A stretch of DNA of 64,000 nt from Dyadobacter sp. 676 (GTDB taxonomy: Bacteria; Bacteroidota; Bacteroidia; Cytophagales; Spirosomataceae): assembly GCF_040448675.1 (NCBI RefSeq), contig NZ_CP159289.1, positions 3,827,001-3,891,000 on the forward strand, read 5' to 3'. The notes under the pieces are model-generated. The model was given only the letters and a program-made list of their open reading frames with translations. It had not been told where the DNA came from and ran no database searches. Positions within the stretch are counted from its first letter, which is position 1, and each line of letters opens with the position of its first letter. Below are positions 1 through 9,679 of this stretch, piece by piece. Both the position numbers and the translations under genes were made by a program.

Positions 1-2309
1 GATGCATCGGTAACGGTTTCGCCATGGGCGATTTCCATCGGTTCGTCGGGTGTCCACCAGCGCTTGCGTAGCCAGGTGTAAAGCAGTCGCGGCCGGCGGA
101 CGACGCGGTATCTCACTGTTGCGGCATCAATGGCATTTCCCGCATAGGCAATTGCCTTTCCGGTCGATTTTATGAGGTCATTTACTTTGTAAGCCGTTTT
201 CAGCGTATCGAATTCTACGGCAAAACGTGGGCGTTTGTATTCTTCTACATGGAAGTCAACCCGGAACTTGTCCCTTACCTGAATATAGAAATTGCCTGTC
301 AGCCCATCGCCCGGGATTATGAACGAGCCCGAAAAACTCCCATAGGCATTCACGCGCTGCTTTGATTCCGCTATATGCTCAGCATTGGCGTTGTACAGTG
401 CCACCGTGAATTCTTCACGCTGATCGCGGAGCACGCCGTTGCCTTTTCTGACGATGCCTTTGTAATAAACCGTCTGACCAGGGCGGTACAGGCTCCGGTC
501 CGTGAACAGAAAAATGCGCTCCGCTATTTCGTCGCTGTCCGGTTCGGCTTCGTCATTGTAATATCGGTTCGTGTTTTCCTGTACAAACAGGTGGTCGTTC
601 CCGTGTGTAAATTCTATCAAATGGCGAATGCCGTAATCGTTTTTCCGGATGGGACGTCTTTTGAAATAACCGTTTTTGTCGGTAGTAAGCAGCGCGCCTT
701 TGTTTTTAACATTACTCCTTACATTGTAATCGTAGCGCTTTTCCCACAATTGGGCCTTTGCACCGGATAAGGGCTCGCCGTTTTCGCGGTTCAGGACAAA
801 GAAATCGTCATTTTTTTGAATAAAACTGATATCGGACACGTGGAAAATAGCCGCACCGAGCACCGCATCGGTATTCCGGAAGCCAGGATCGGAGCTGGCC
901 AGCAATATGTATTCTCCCGGCGGCAGACCTTCGGCTTTAACTTCCACCGAATGTTCCTGATAGTCTTTGGTGTCGGGAAGTGGTTGCTCCCATGATTTTA
1001 TAGCCTCGGCAGCAGCCAATATTTTCCACTTCGTGTTCCGCTCATCATTTTCGAGGTTTTTTCTCAGTGCCTCGGTCGTCCTGACTATGCGTAAATGCAG
1101 CTTGCCAAGGTTCCGGTACCTCACCAGCACTCGGAACGGTTTTGCAATGCTGTTAACGGCTTCAACCGAAAAGAAAAGGCTTTTACGGGTGATTGCCCGG
1201 GAAAGATTGTGTGCATTCGCACCACCTTCCGTCTCCGGATTATCCCGAAGGATTTGCCGGCAGATTTCCAATGCCATTACCCTTTCGAACCGGCTCGTCG
1301 AATCCTGGCCCGGCTTATAATTATCTGCTTTTTCATTCAAATAAGCCGCTTTGAAATACCAGGCCTGCGCTGCTGCCGGCGTAGATTGATATTGGTCGGC
1401 AACATGGCCGACGGCCATAAAATAGAGCTCGTCTTTGTCAGGATGCACCGATTTTTGCCGCACATACTGAATACGCGCCAGGTCGGCGTCGATCAATGCG
1501 CCGGGATCTTTGTCGTTCAGGTGAAACGCGATCAGCCGCTGATAGAGAAGCAAAGCCTGGTATTCGAGCGATGCGGAATCTTTTGTTTCAAACTTTCTGT
1601 GCACAAAATCCGCAGCTGGGTCGAATGCGGAAGCTGTATTGATTTCGAATGCATAGGCGGGCTTTTTAATGTTACGTTCGTCCGACGAGAAATAGGACAA
1701 TGCCCTGAATGCGAGTAAGTCGAACAGCGTCGGGCGGAGTTGGCGCATATTGCCTTTAGTAATAATAGCATCATAACGATCCAGATGCGTGTTTTTCAAA
1801 AGTGGTTCATTCCGAATGGATTCCAGGAAGAGTTCGCCTATTTTTTCGTGGAAATCCTCGGTGCCCCACGTCGCGATGTCCGCTTTATCAAAACCGGCTG
1901 TGGCCGTGCGGTTGTACAACTGCCAGCGGACTGTCTGGTAATAATCGAGGTACGCCGAAGCGACCAGGCTCGTCAGGATCGGGAGGGCCGGGCCGGAGCT
2001 TTCAGCCATTTCCTTTTCCAGTTCCCTGATCGATGCGATCGCATTGTTTTCGCGGTTCTCGGTTTGCAGTTGGGCCATATACACCGTTGCCTTGATCACC
2101 TGCACCTCTTGTTTTTCCTTTTTGGCGTGCTGATAAATAGACCTTAGGTGTTCCAGTGCATCTTTGGACAGGCCTTTCGCGACGAGTGCTTCGACCGCCT
2201 TCCATTCTTTGGCATAATACTTAACAGGTGTTTGTCCGTAGGTGTGCATAGTTAATAATATGATAATGGTGATAAAAAGGTGGTAACCGAAGGCGTAGGC
2301 TAATTTCAT
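1..2309 (-). CDS. Alpha-2-macroglobulin family protein, N-terminal 769 codons (runs off the window)
   Basis: The reading frame is open from ATG at 2309 to the window edge, so the C-terminal part is missing. Residues 1-26 form a signal peptide (hydrophobic stretch LFITIIILLT, then YGQ). The next ~400 residues look like the helical N-terminal region of the large Bacteroidota members of this family. Around residue 600 the motif FLFTDRSLYRPGQTVYYKG matches the MG2 macroglobulin domain, and the frame ends in MG-type beta sequence (WWTPDEPMEIAHG). Family knowledge: these secreted or periplasmic proteins are thought to trap proteases, usually with a thioester in the part not visible here, so that feature cannot be tested. 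No frame break is seen in the visible part. The gene is divergent from the RND operon at 2551. Confidence 0.85.
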   Translation of the reverse strand, partial: MKLAYAFGYHLFITIIILLTMHTYGQTPVKYYAKEWKAVEALVAKGLSKDALEHLRSIYQHAKKEKQEVQVIKATVYMAQLQTENRENNAIASIRELEKEMAESSGPALPILTSLVASAYLDYYQTVRWQLYNRTATAGFDKADIATWGTEDFHEKIGELFLESIRNEPLLKNTHLDRYDAIITKGNMRQLRPTLFDLLAFRALSYFSSDERNIKKPAYAFEINTASAFDPAADFVHRKFETKDSASLEYQALLLYQRLIAFHLNDKDPGALIDADLARIQYVRQKSVHPDKDELYFMAVGHVADQYQSTPAAAQAWYFKAAYLNEKADNYKPGQDSTSRFERVMALEICRQILRDNPETEGGANAHNLSRAITRKSLFFSVEAVNSIAKPFRVLVRYRNLGKLHLRIVRTTEALRKNLENDERNTKWKILAAAEAIKSWEQPLPDTKDYQEHSVEVKAEGLPPGEYILLASSDPGFRNTDAVLGAAIFHVSDISFIQKNDDFFVLNRENGEPLSGAKAQLWEKRYDYNVRSNVKNKGALLTTDKNGYFKRRPIRKNDYGIRHLIEFTHGNDHLFVQENTNRYYNDEAEPDSDEIAERIFLFTDRSLYRPGQTVYYKGIVRKGNGVLRDQREEFTVALYNANAEHIAESKQRVNAYGSFSGSFIIPGDGLTGNFYIQVRDKFRVDFHVEEYKRPRFAVEFDTLKTAYKVNDLIKSTGKAIAYAGNAIDAATVRYRVVRRPRLLYTWLRKRWWTPDEPMEIAHGETVTDA

Positions 2310-2450
2310 CGTGTAATGAGGTGGTTCGTGACGAATAGGATAAAGATAACAAAACGCCGCAGCCGTAAAAGCGGCATTGAGCAGCCGGAAAACGTCATTC
2401 GGCAAATTGCATGTGAAAGCCTTGTTCAATAGAAGTATAAAAGCGCTACA

Positions 2451-2482
2451 TTGCCGCTTTTTTACAATATGAAGTATCTTTA
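2451..2482 (+). promoter_or_regulatory. Possible Bacteroidota-type promoter for the RND operon
   Basis: TATCTTTA at 2475-2482 matches seven of eight bases of the Bacteroidota -7 element TAnnTTTG. An ATTG 21 bases upstream stands in for the -33 TTTG. It lies about 70 bases before the adaptor start in the 241-base divergent gap. The match is weak and not verified. Confidence 0.3.
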
Positions 2483-2550
2483 AAAAGCGTTTTTGCAAAA
2501 TATAATCTATAACTACTCTTCTTGAACAAATTTTATTTTTAGGTAAGTCT

Positions 2551-3618
2551 ATGCGTACGATCATGTTGGTGGCCGGGATCATCGTCGCGCTGGTTTTGGG
2601 AAAGTTGTTCATTTTTTCAAAGCCCGGCGAGGGGCCCAATGCGAAGAAAGGTGGGGAAAGCAAAAATGCAAAGTCCTCCGGCGGAGCCGTGCCGGTGAAT
2701 GTGTTTGTCGTCGGGAAGGAGTCCATTGAAAACCAGATTTTCGCTTCCGGCACCGTGTTGCCCAATGAAGAAGTGAACCTGATGTCGGAAATATCGGGGA
2801 GGCTGGTGAAACTCGACATCAAGGAAGGATCGTACGTTGCCAAGGGCCAGCTGATCGCGAAAATCAATGACCGCGAGCTCCGTGCGCAGTTACAGAAGGT
2901 TGCCTATAACCAGGATCTAAGCAAAAAAATAGAAGCCAGACAGAAAAAATTATTGAACGTAGAAGCGATTAACCTCGAAGAATACGATGTCACCTCCAAT
3001 AATATCCGGGTTCTCGAAGCGGAGAAGGAAGTAATTGAAGCACAGCTCGAAAAGACGGAAATCCGCGCCCCATTCAGCGGGCGGATCGGATTGAAATTTA
3101 TCAGTGAAGGTGCATACCTGGCTCCGGGTACGCCCATCGCAACGATCGTGCAAAGCAATCCGGTAAAAATCGACTTTACGGTTCCCGAAAAATACAGTCC
3201 GAGCATTCGCCTGGGAAGTTCCGTGAAGTTTAACCTCGACGGCGATCCCTCGACATACACGGCCAGGATACTCGCCGTGGATCCGAAAGTGGACGAGAGC
3301 CTGCGCACGCTGCGGGTCCGCGCCGTGGCAAACAACCCCGAGGGCCGGTTTGTGCCGGGTATGTTTGTGAAGGTGCTGGCCGACCTGGACGCCAACCGTT
3401 CGGCGATGATGATCCCGACAGAGGCAATCGTGCCGGTTTTGAAAGGCAAGAAGGTATTTGTCGTGAAGAACGGCAAGGCGCAGGAAGCCATGGTAACCAC
3501 CGGCTTACGCACCGATAAAAAGATCCAGATCATAGACGGGTTACAGCCCGGCGATTCGTTGATTACGTCCGGTATCATCGCTATCAAACCTAACACTGCC
3601 GTGAAGGTCAACCTATGA
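2551..3618 (+). CDS. RND efflux periplasmic adaptor subunit (HlyD/AcrA family)
   Basis: 355 residues. An N-terminal membrane anchor (about residues 4-23) is followed by a low-complexity Gly/Lys linker, a lipoyl-like hairpin (ASGTVLPNEEVNLMSEISGR), a short coiled-coil hairpin (about 110-165), the second lipoyl half (TEIRAPFSGRIGLKFISEGAYL), and beta-barrel and membrane-proximal domains. This is the standard order of the membrane fusion protein that bridges an RND pump to an outer membrane channel. The start is preceded by AGGTAAG. Its TGA overlaps the next start as ATGA, so it is translationally coupled to the permease. No TolC-type channel gene follows, so the channel must be encoded elsewhere. 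The substrate is unknown. Confidence 0.92.
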   Translation: MRTIMLVAGIIVALVLGKLFIFSKPGEGPNAKKGGESKNAKSSGGAVPVNVFVVGKESIENQIFASGTVLPNEEVNLMSEISGRLVKLDIKEGSYVAKGQLIAKINDRELRAQLQKVAYNQDLSKKIEARQKKLLNVEAINLEEYDVTSNNIRVLEAEKEVIEAQLEKTEIRAPFSGRIGLKFISEGAYLAPGTPIATIVQSNPVKIDFTVPEKYSPSIRLGSSVKFNLDGDPSTYTARILAVDPKVDESLRTLRVRAVANNPEGRFVPGMFVKVLADLDANRSAMMIPTEAIVPVLKGKKVFVVKNGKAQEAMVTTGLRTDKKIQIIDGLQPGDSLITSGIIAIKPNTAVKVNL

Positions 3619-6600
3619 GCATCTCAACGCTTTCCATCAAAAGGCCGGTTCTTGCGATTGTCATGAACCTGTTGATCATATTGTTCGGGTTTCTGGGATA
3701 TAAGTTCCTGGGCATGCGGGAGTTTCCCTCGATTGACCCGCCCGTGGTTTCCATACGCACGAGCTACACCGGAGCGAATGCGGACATCATCGAATCGCAG
3801 ATCACCGAACCGCTCGAAAAGCAGCTGAACAGTATCGAAGGCATTAAGTCCATCAGTTCCACCAGCAGCCAGGGAACGAGCCAGATCACCGTCGAATTCG
3901 ATATTGGGGTGGATATGGAGCGTGCCGCGAACGACGTGCGCGACAAGGTGGGTTCTGCCTCGCGGACTTTGCCGCTCGACATCGACGGGCCGCCGGTGGT
4001 GAGCAAGGCCGACGCCAACTCCGAACCGATTATCGTCCTGACGTTCACGAGTAATACCCGCTCGCATCTCGAGGTGAGCGACTATGCCGAAAACGTGATC
4101 GCGCAGCGCTTGCAAACCATCGAGGGCGTGAGCGAGATCCGGATTTTCGGACAAAAGAAATATGCGATGCGGATCTGGATGGACCCGGTCAAAATGGCTG
4201 CATTAGGCATTACGACCCAGGATGTCAAAGCCGCGCTCGACAAGGAGAACGTGGAGCTGCCGAGCGGAAAGCTGGCCGGAGACAACACCGAATTGACTGT
4301 GAAAACAATCGGCCGGTTCCGCACGGAGGAAGATTTCAATGAAATGATCGTCAAGAATTCGGCCACGCAAACCATTCATCTCAAAGATGTCGGATTTGCG
4401 CAGCTGGGGCCCGAAAATGAGGAAACGATCCTGCGCCTCGACAATGTGCCGATGATCGGTCTGGCCATTTCACCCATGCCAGGCGCCAATTATCTCGATA
4501 TCGCGAAGGAAGTCAATAAACGGATGGCAGCCATCAAAAAGGAACTTCCCAAGGATTACAAGTTGGATACGCTGATCGACAACACTATTTTCGTCGAGCG
4601 CTCTATCGAAGAAGTGGGGGAGACGTTGTTGATCGCCATTGTGCTGGTGGTGATCATTATTTACCTGTTCTTCCGCGACTGGCTCATTGCTTTCCGCCCG
4701 TTGATCGACATTCCCGTTTCACTGATCGGGACATTTTTCATCATGTACATCATGGGTTTTTCCGTGAATGTGCTCACGCTTCTCGCAATCGTGCTCGCGA
4801 CGGGGCTGGTAGTGGATGACGGCATTGTGGTCACCGAAAATATTTTCAAGAAAATCGAGCAGGGTATGAGCCCGATCGAGGCGGCAATCAAGGGTTCGAA
4901 TGAGATCATTTTTGCGGTTTTATCGACGTCCATTACGCTTGCGTCGGTTTTCCTGCCGGTGATTTTTATGGAAGGTTTTGTAGGAAAACTGTTCCGTGAG
5001 TTCGGTATCGTTATTTCTGCCGCTGTATTGATCTCCGCATTCGTTTCGCTGACGCTTACGCCCATGCTGAATGCGTACCTGGTGCGCAAGACGCACAAGA
5101 AGAGCTGGTTTTACGAAAAAACGGAGCCGTTCTTTGAAAAAATTACCAACGATTATGGCAATGCGCTGGCGAAGTTTCTCAAAATGCGTTGGGTTGCCGT
5201 TCCGCTGGTGGCTGCCACAGTGGGAATGGTCTGGTTTTTCGGTAAAGATCTGCAATCGGAGCTGGCTCCCCTCGACGACCGCAACTGGTTCCGTATCAAC
5301 ATGACCACGCCGGAAGGATCATCGTTCGAATTTACGGACCGGTATGTGCAGGAAGTAGGTAATATGCTTATGGATTCGATGCCGGGAAGAAAAGGATTGA
5401 TGCTCATTACTTCTCCCGGAAATTCCGGACTCGGGGCCGCCAATACCGGCAGCGGCCGGATTGCCCTGGTAGACAAAAAGTTAAGAAAAGAGTCGCAGCA
5501 GGAAATCGCCGATTATATCAATAAAAAACTCAAACAAATGCCCGATGCCAAGTCGTTTGTGGTGCAGCAGCAGACGATCTCGGTGGATTCGCGCGGCGGT
5601 TTGCCGATCCAGTATGTGATCCAGGCACCGGATTTTGAAAAATTGAGGGAATACCTTCCCAAATTCATGGAAGAAGTGTCGAACGACCCCACTTTTGCGA
5701 TCACGGACGTAAACCTGAAATTCAGTAAACCGGAAATCCAGATCGTGATCGACCGGGAAAAGGCTAAATCATTGGGTATTTCGGTGCAGGACGTGGCGCA
5801 GACGATGCAACTGGCATTTGCGGGGCAGCGTTTTGGCTATTTCACCATGAATGGCCGTCAATATCAGGTAATCGGCCAGTACGACCGTGCCAACCGCGAC
5901 GAGCCGCTGGATTTGAAGAGTATGTTTGTCAAAACGAATACAGGCAGTCTCGTTCAGCTCGACAACATTGTGAAAGCGGAAGAAGAAAGCAGCCCGCCGC
6001 AGCTTTTCCACTACAACCGTTACATGAGCGCGACCGTGCAGGCGGCGCTCGCGCCGGGCAAGACCATCGGGGACGGCATTGCTGCAATGGACCGCATTCG
6101 CGACAAATTGAACGACGAAACGATCCAGACCGCATTGAGCGGCTCCTCGCGCGACTATGCGGAAAGCTCGTCGAACACGATGTTCTCATTCTTCCTCGCA
6201 TTGGTGCTGATCTACTTCATCCTCGCGGCGCAGTTCGAAAGTTTCGTCGACCCGTTTATCATCATGTTCACCGTTCCGCTTGCGATTGGAGGAGCGGTGT
6301 TCTCGCTCTGGTTCTTCGATCAGACATTGAACATTTTCAGTCAGATCGGGATGATTATGCTGATAGGTCTGGTTACCAAGAATGGTATCCTAATCGTCGA
6401 ATTCGCGAATCAGCTGCGCGAGCAGGGGCGAAGCATTCAGGAAGCTGCCCTGGAAGCTGCCACATTGCGTTTCAGGCCTATCCTGATGACCAGTTTGGCG
6501 ACGATCCTCGGGGCGTTGCCGATTGCCATGGCGCTCGGTTCCGCGGGCCGGAGCAGGATGTCGATGGGTATCGTGATCATGGGCGGTCTGCTGTTTTCGC

Positions 6601-6728
6601 TTGTTCTCACGCTGTATGTCATCCCGGCTATTTATACGTTCTTTTCGCGGCCCAAAAATTTCGAGAAGATAAAAATGATAGAACGCGTTGCCCGCGATAG
6701 TGAATTGGAAGAGCCGGCGCATTTTTAA
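3615..6728 (+). CDS. RND efflux pump permease, AcrB/MexB family
   Basis: 1037 residues, full length for a hydrophobe/amphiphile RND pump. TM1 lies near the start (SIKRPVLAIVMNLLIILFGFLGY), followed by the first porter domain. TM4 carries the proton-relay aspartate pair (GLVVDDGIVVTENI, about residue 400), and TM10 carries the partner lysine (IGLVTKNGILIVEFAN, about residue 920). A second large periplasmic domain lies between TM7 and TM8. The pump drives proton-coupled export from the inner membrane or periplasm through the tripartite complex with the preceding adaptor. The start overlaps the adaptor stop by four bases. Drug specificity cannot be read from the sequence. Confidence 0.95.
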   Translation: MSISTLSIKRPVLAIVMNLLIILFGFLGYKFLGMREFPSIDPPVVSIRTSYTGANADIIESQITEPLEKQLNSIEGIKSISSTSSQGTSQITVEFDIGVDMERAANDVRDKVGSASRTLPLDIDGPPVVSKADANSEPIIVLTFTSNTRSHLEVSDYAENVIAQRLQTIEGVSEIRIFGQKKYAMRIWMDPVKMAALGITTQDVKAALDKENVELPSGKLAGDNTELTVKTIGRFRTEEDFNEMIVKNSATQTIHLKDVGFAQLGPENEETILRLDNVPMIGLAISPMPGANYLDIAKEVNKRMAAIKKELPKDYKLDTLIDNTIFVERSIEEVGETLLIAIVLVVIIIYLFFRDWLIAFRPLIDIPVSLIGTFFIMYIMGFSVNVLTLLAIVLATGLVVDDGIVVTENIFKKIEQGMSPIEAAIKGSNEIIFAVLSTSITLASVFLPVIFMEGFVGKLFREFGIVISAAVLISAFVSLTLTPMLNAYLVRKTHKKSWFYEKTEPFFEKITNDYGNALAKFLKMRWVAVPLVAATVGMVWFFGKDLQSELAPLDDRNWFRINMTTPEGSSFEFTDRYVQEVGNMLMDSMPGRKGLMLITSPGNSGLGAANTGSGRIALVDKKLRKESQQEIADYINKKLKQMPDAKSFVVQQQTISVDSRGGLPIQYVIQAPDFEKLREYLPKFMEEVSNDPTFAITDVNLKFSKPEIQIVIDREKAKSLGISVQDVAQTMQLAFAGQRFGYFTMNGRQYQVIGQYDRANRDEPLDLKSMFVKTNTGSLVQLDNIVKAEEESSPPQLFHYNRYMSATVQAALAPGKTIGDGIAAMDRIRDKLNDETIQTALSGSSRDYAESSSNTMFSFFLALVLIYFILAAQFESFVDPFIIMFTVPLAIGGAVFSLWFFDQTLNIFSQIGMIMLIGLVTKNGILIVEFANQLREQGRSIQEAALEAATLRFRPILMTSLATILGALPIAMALGSAGRSRMSMGIVIMGGLLFSLVLTLYVIPAIYTFFSRPKNFEKIKMIERVARDSELEEPAHF

Positions 6729-6934
6729 GGGGTAAGCATGCGGTTGACTCACATTCGAAATACCTCCGATCTTTCACGCTTTGTTGCAGAAGAGGTATGA
6801 TCTCTTTGTTACCAATGAGACTTGAGCGAATATTCCGTACTATTTTTGGCAATTGATTGAACAAGATGCCGACGATAACAGGTTTGTAGATTGCGCGGTT
6901 AGTCCCGGCGTTGATTTTCATGCTTTTTATCCTG

Positions 6935-6978
6935 AAAACAAAACGAGACCGACATTGCTGCCGGCCTCGTTTTGTTTT
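6935..6978 (-). terminator. Terminator hairpin, probably bidirectional, after metK
   Basis: AAAACAAAACGAG (6935-6947) is complementary to CTCGTTTTGTTTT (6966-6978) around an 18-base loop that can pair further (GGTC/GCCGGC). A/T tracts on both sides fit use for metK on the minus strand and possibly for the RND operon on the plus strand. Confidence 0.75.
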
Positions 6979-6990
6979 ATGATTCAACGC

Positions 6991-8271
6991 TTACAAAGCA
7001 AATTTCGCTTTGATAGCATCTACAAAATCGAGTTTCTCCCAGGTAAAGAGTTCAACTTCAACTTCTTTTTCTTCGCCGTTAGCACCTTTGAAGGTTTTCT
7101 TAACGATCTCGTTTTTGCGTCCCATGTGACCGTAAGCGGCTGTTTCGGAATAGATCGGGTTACGCAGTTTCAGACGCTGCTCGATAGCGTACGGGCGCAT
7201 GTCGAAGATCTCCCCGATTTTTGCCGCGATTGCTCCGTCGTTGTCGGCCACTTTTGCAGTTCCGTACGTGTTCACGTACAGGCCGCAAGGTTCGGCGACA
7301 CCGATCGCGTAGGAAACCTGCACGAGAACTTCGTCGCATAGCCCTGCCGCTACCATGTTTTTAGCGATGTGGCGGGTCGCATATGCCGCAGAGCGGTCGA
7401 CTTTCGAAGGATCTTTTCCGGAGAATGCACCACCGCCGTGTGCGCCTTTACCACCGTAAGTATCCACGATGATTTTACGGCCAGTCAGACCGGTGTCGCC
7501 ATGAGGCCCGCCGATTACAAATTTTCCGGTAGGGTTGATATGGTGCGTAATATCGCCTGTGAACAGCTTTTGCAGTTCAGGCGTCAGTTTTGCCTTCACG
7601 CGGGGGATAACGATATCGATTATGTCGCTTTTGATTTTTGCGAGCATCGCTTCCTCCGTGTCGAAGTCGTCATGCTGCGTCGAAACGACGATGGTATCGA
7701 TACGTTGCGGCACATTGTCATCGCTATATTCGATCGTTACCTGTGACTTCGCGTCTGGCCGCAGATAAGGGATAAGTGAAGGCTCATTGTTGCGGATGTA
7801 CGACATCTCCTGGAGAATCTTGTGGGCCAGGTCGAGTGCAAGCGGCATGTAGTTCGCAGTCTCGCGGGTCGCGTATCCGAACATCATACCCTGGTCGCCG
7901 GCACCTTGCGCATTCGCTTTGGATTCGAAATCTTCGGCAGCCGCTGCGCGGTCTACCCCCTGGTTGATATCCGCGCTCTGGTCGTGGATTGCCGAGAGAA
8001 TACCGCAGGAGTTGGCTTCAAACATGTATTCACTCTTCGTGTAACCAATTCTTTTGATCACATCGCGTGTGATTTTCTGAACGTCCAGGTAGGTGTTGGT
8101 TTTTACCTCGCCGGCCAAAACTACTTGTCCGGTCGTTACCAGTGTCTCGCAGGCCACCTTACTATTGGTATCCCATGCTAAAAAGTTGTCAATCAGTGCA
8201 TCTGATATTTGATCGGCTACCTTGTCAGGATGTCCTTCAGATACGGACTCCGAGGTGAATAAGTATGGCAT
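6991..8271 (-). CDS. metK: S-adenosylmethionine synthase (methionine adenosyltransferase)
   Basis: 426 residues. The enzyme makes S-adenosylmethionine from methionine and ATP in the cytoplasm. Family signatures are visible: [20 protein letters not shown] at the N terminus (ATP and Mg site), [12 protein letters not shown] near residue 120, and the glycine-rich loop [19 protein letters not shown] near residue 275. The length is slightly greater than the E. coli enzyme (384) because of a mid-protein insert and a C-terminal extension ([19 protein letters not shown]), as is common in Bacteroidota. It is a single gene with a terminator just downstream. No known SAM riboswitch was recognised in its 5' region. 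Confidence 0.97.
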   Translation of the reverse strand: MPYLFTSESVSEGHPDKVADQISDALIDNFLAWDTNSKVACETLVTTGQVVLAGEVKTNTYLDVQKITRDVIKRIGYTKSEYMFEANSCGILSAIHDQSADINQGVDRAAAAEDFESKANAQGAGDQGMMFGYATRETANYMPLALDLAHKILQEMSYIRNNEPSLIPYLRPDAKSQVTIEYSDDNVPQRIDTIVVSTQHDDFDTEEAMLAKIKSDIIDIVIPRVKAKLTPELQKLFTGDITHHINPTGKFVIGGPHGDTGLTGRKIIVDTYGGKGAHGGGAFSGKDPSKVDRSAAYATRHIAKNMVAAGLCDEVLVQVSYAIGVAEPCGLYVNTYGTAKVADNDGAIAAKIGEIFDMRPYAIEQRLKLRNPIYSETAAYGHMGRKNEIVKKTFKGANGEEKEVEVELFTWEKLDFVDAIKAKFAL

Positions 8272-8502
8272 TGGAAACGAAATAAAAGTTAAAGAAATGT
8301 TTAAATGTGTGATAAAATTACCTCATGAGAAGCTCTTCTATTTTCCTAGTCGACGGCAAAAATAAGTAATCATTTAGATATTGACTTTGCGAATCGTATT
8401 GTTTGAGAATAATTTCCTCAATTTTATCAAATTTCGATCCATTTTCCGAATCGATTCTGTAAATGGTGTAGTTCAAGCTTTTAACTAAATTCGGTCAGTC
8501 CG

Positions 8503-8519
8503 TTGGCACGTTTCTTGTG
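8503..8519 (+). promoter_or_regulatory. Sigma-54 (-24/-12)-like promoter
   Basis: TTGGCACG-TTTC-TTGTG matches the RpoN consensus TGGCACG-N4-TTGCW at all conserved positions except T in place of C in the -12 GC. The 12-base spacing of the two G elements is exact. It is intergenic and points away from metK, towards the hairpins at 8524-8580. Confidence 0.4.
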
Positions 8520-8524
8520 AATTG

Positions 8525-8713
8525 GAAGATTTGCTTCCGCACGGTGGCAAGCCCGGTGCTTTGCAAGGGATCACCGGGCTGAACTCTGAATGACGGTATA
8601 TGTAAATCTGCGTATTTCTATCGCTGAACCAAACAGTACTTCGTGAGCGGTTACAAAGATCGATCCGCGGAAAATAATTAAAGCCGGCGTTGTCGTAAAA
8701 CTACGCCGGCTTT
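8525..8713 (+). ncRNA. Candidate small RNA between metK and lipA
   Basis: A -24/-12-like promoter ends at 8519. Downstream lie GGAAG-ATTTG-CTTCC (8524-8538) and a perfect 9-bp hairpin, AGCCCGGTG (8550-8558) with CACCGGGCT (8572-8580). The stretch ends in the strong terminator at 8680-8713. Together these could encode a plus-strand RNA of about 190 nt. The terminator also serves lipA on the other strand and the hairpins could belong to a minus-strand metK leader, so the assignment is inference. No known RNA family was recognised. Confidence 0.3.
8680..8713 (-). terminator. Bidirectional terminator after lipA
   Basis: AAAGCCGGCGT (8680-8690) and ACGCCGGCTTT (8703-8713) form a perfect 11-bp stem with a 12-base loop. 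It lies 26 bases past the lipA stop. Confidence 0.85.
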
Positions 8714-8738
8714 CTCCGATAAAACTAATTTCGTTTAC

Positions 8739-9617
8739 TTAAATCGGAACGTTCACATGCCGCTCCGCATGGTAGCTCGAACGGACCAGCGGGCCCGATT
8801 CGACGTATTTCAGGCCGCGTTTCAGGCCTTCTTCCCTGTAATTCTCAAACATTTCCGGCGTGATCCACTCGATAACCTCGTGGTGCATTTTGGTAGGCTG
8901 CAGATATTGCCCGAGCGTCAGGATATCCAGGCCGTTTTCGACCAGGTCGTCCATGGCTTTGTATACTTCTTCCCGTGTTTCTCCCAGTCCCAGCATAATG
9001 CCCGATTTGGTGCGTTGCCCGAATTCCTTGGTACGTTTGATTTGTTCCAGGCTACGGGCGTACTTGGCTTGCGGGCGCACCGCACGGTATAAACGTTCTA
9101 CCGTTTCCATGTTGTGGGAAACCACCTCCTGGCCCGCCTCGATCATGTGGATCAGCGCGTCCCAATTGCTTTTTACGTCGGGTATCAGCGTTTCGATAGT
9201 GGTTTCGGGCGTATTTTCCTTCACCTGGCGAACGGTCTGGTACCAGATTTCGGCGCCTTTGTCTTTCAGTTCATCACGGTTCACCGACGTGATTACCGCA
9301 TGTTTCACCTGCATCAGCTTGATGGCTTCGGCAACGCGCCGGGGCTCGTCGGTATCGTATTCGTTGGGCCGCCCGGTAGCCACCGCACAAAAACTGCAAC
9401 TTCTGGTACACACATTGCCGAGGATCATGAAGGTGGCCGTTCCGGCACCCCAGCATTCGCCCATATTCGGGCAGTTTCCACTTTCGCAAATGGTGTGGAG
9501 TTTATAATTATCGACCAGCTGTCTTACTTTCCTGAATTCAGGGCCTGCGGGAAGTTTAACCCGGAGCCAATCGGGACGTTTTCTGCGTTCCGACGGTATT
9601 ACTGGCAGTTCAATCAT
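8739..9617 (-). CDS. lipA: Lipoyl synthase
   Basis: 292 residues, normal for the family. This radical SAM enzyme inserts two sulfurs into protein-bound octanoyl groups to form the lipoyl cofactor of 2-oxoacid dehydrogenases and the glycine cleavage system. The auxiliary iron-sulfur cluster motif CX4CX5C is visible ([12 protein letters not shown], about residues 44-55), as is the radical SAM motif CX3CX2C (CTRSCSFC, about 71-78). The conserved C-terminal RSSYHA supplies the serine ligand of the auxiliary cluster. The gene is followed by a strong terminator. The 9680-10438 gene lies 62 bases upstream in the same direction and may share its transcript. Confidence 0.97.
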   Translation of the reverse strand: MIELPVIPSERRKRPDWLRVKLPAGPEFRKVRQLVDNYKLHTICESGNCPNMGECWGAGTATFMILGNVCTRSCSFCAVATGRPNEYDTDEPRRVAEAIKLMQVKHAVITSVNRDELKDKGAEIWYQTVRQVKENTPETTIETLIPDVKSNWDALIHMIEAGQEVVSHNMETVERLYRAVRPQAKYARSLEQIKRTKEFGQRTKSGIMLGLGETREEVYKAMDDLVENGLDILTLGQYLQPTKMHHEVIEWITPEMFENYREEGLKRGLKYVESGPLVRSSYHAERHVNVPI

Positions 9618-9679
9618 AACAATCTGTAATCTCCGATGGCGCCGATATTTGGTACGTCATCAATTTATATAAATGGTAA

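Larger units (their letters stand above)
8272..8738. other. 467-base gap between lipA and metK
   Basis: No protein-coding frame is convincing here. The AT-rich half next to metK (8272-8500) presumably holds its promoter, but no element stood out. The other half holds a sigma-54-like promoter, two hairpins and the lipA terminator, described separately as a possible small RNA gene. Confidence 0.6.

Noticed and set aside
8272..8500. SAM riboswitch in the metK leader
   Set aside because: None of the SAM-I or SAM-II core sequence blocks I know could be found; only generic AT-rich sequence and distant hairpins.
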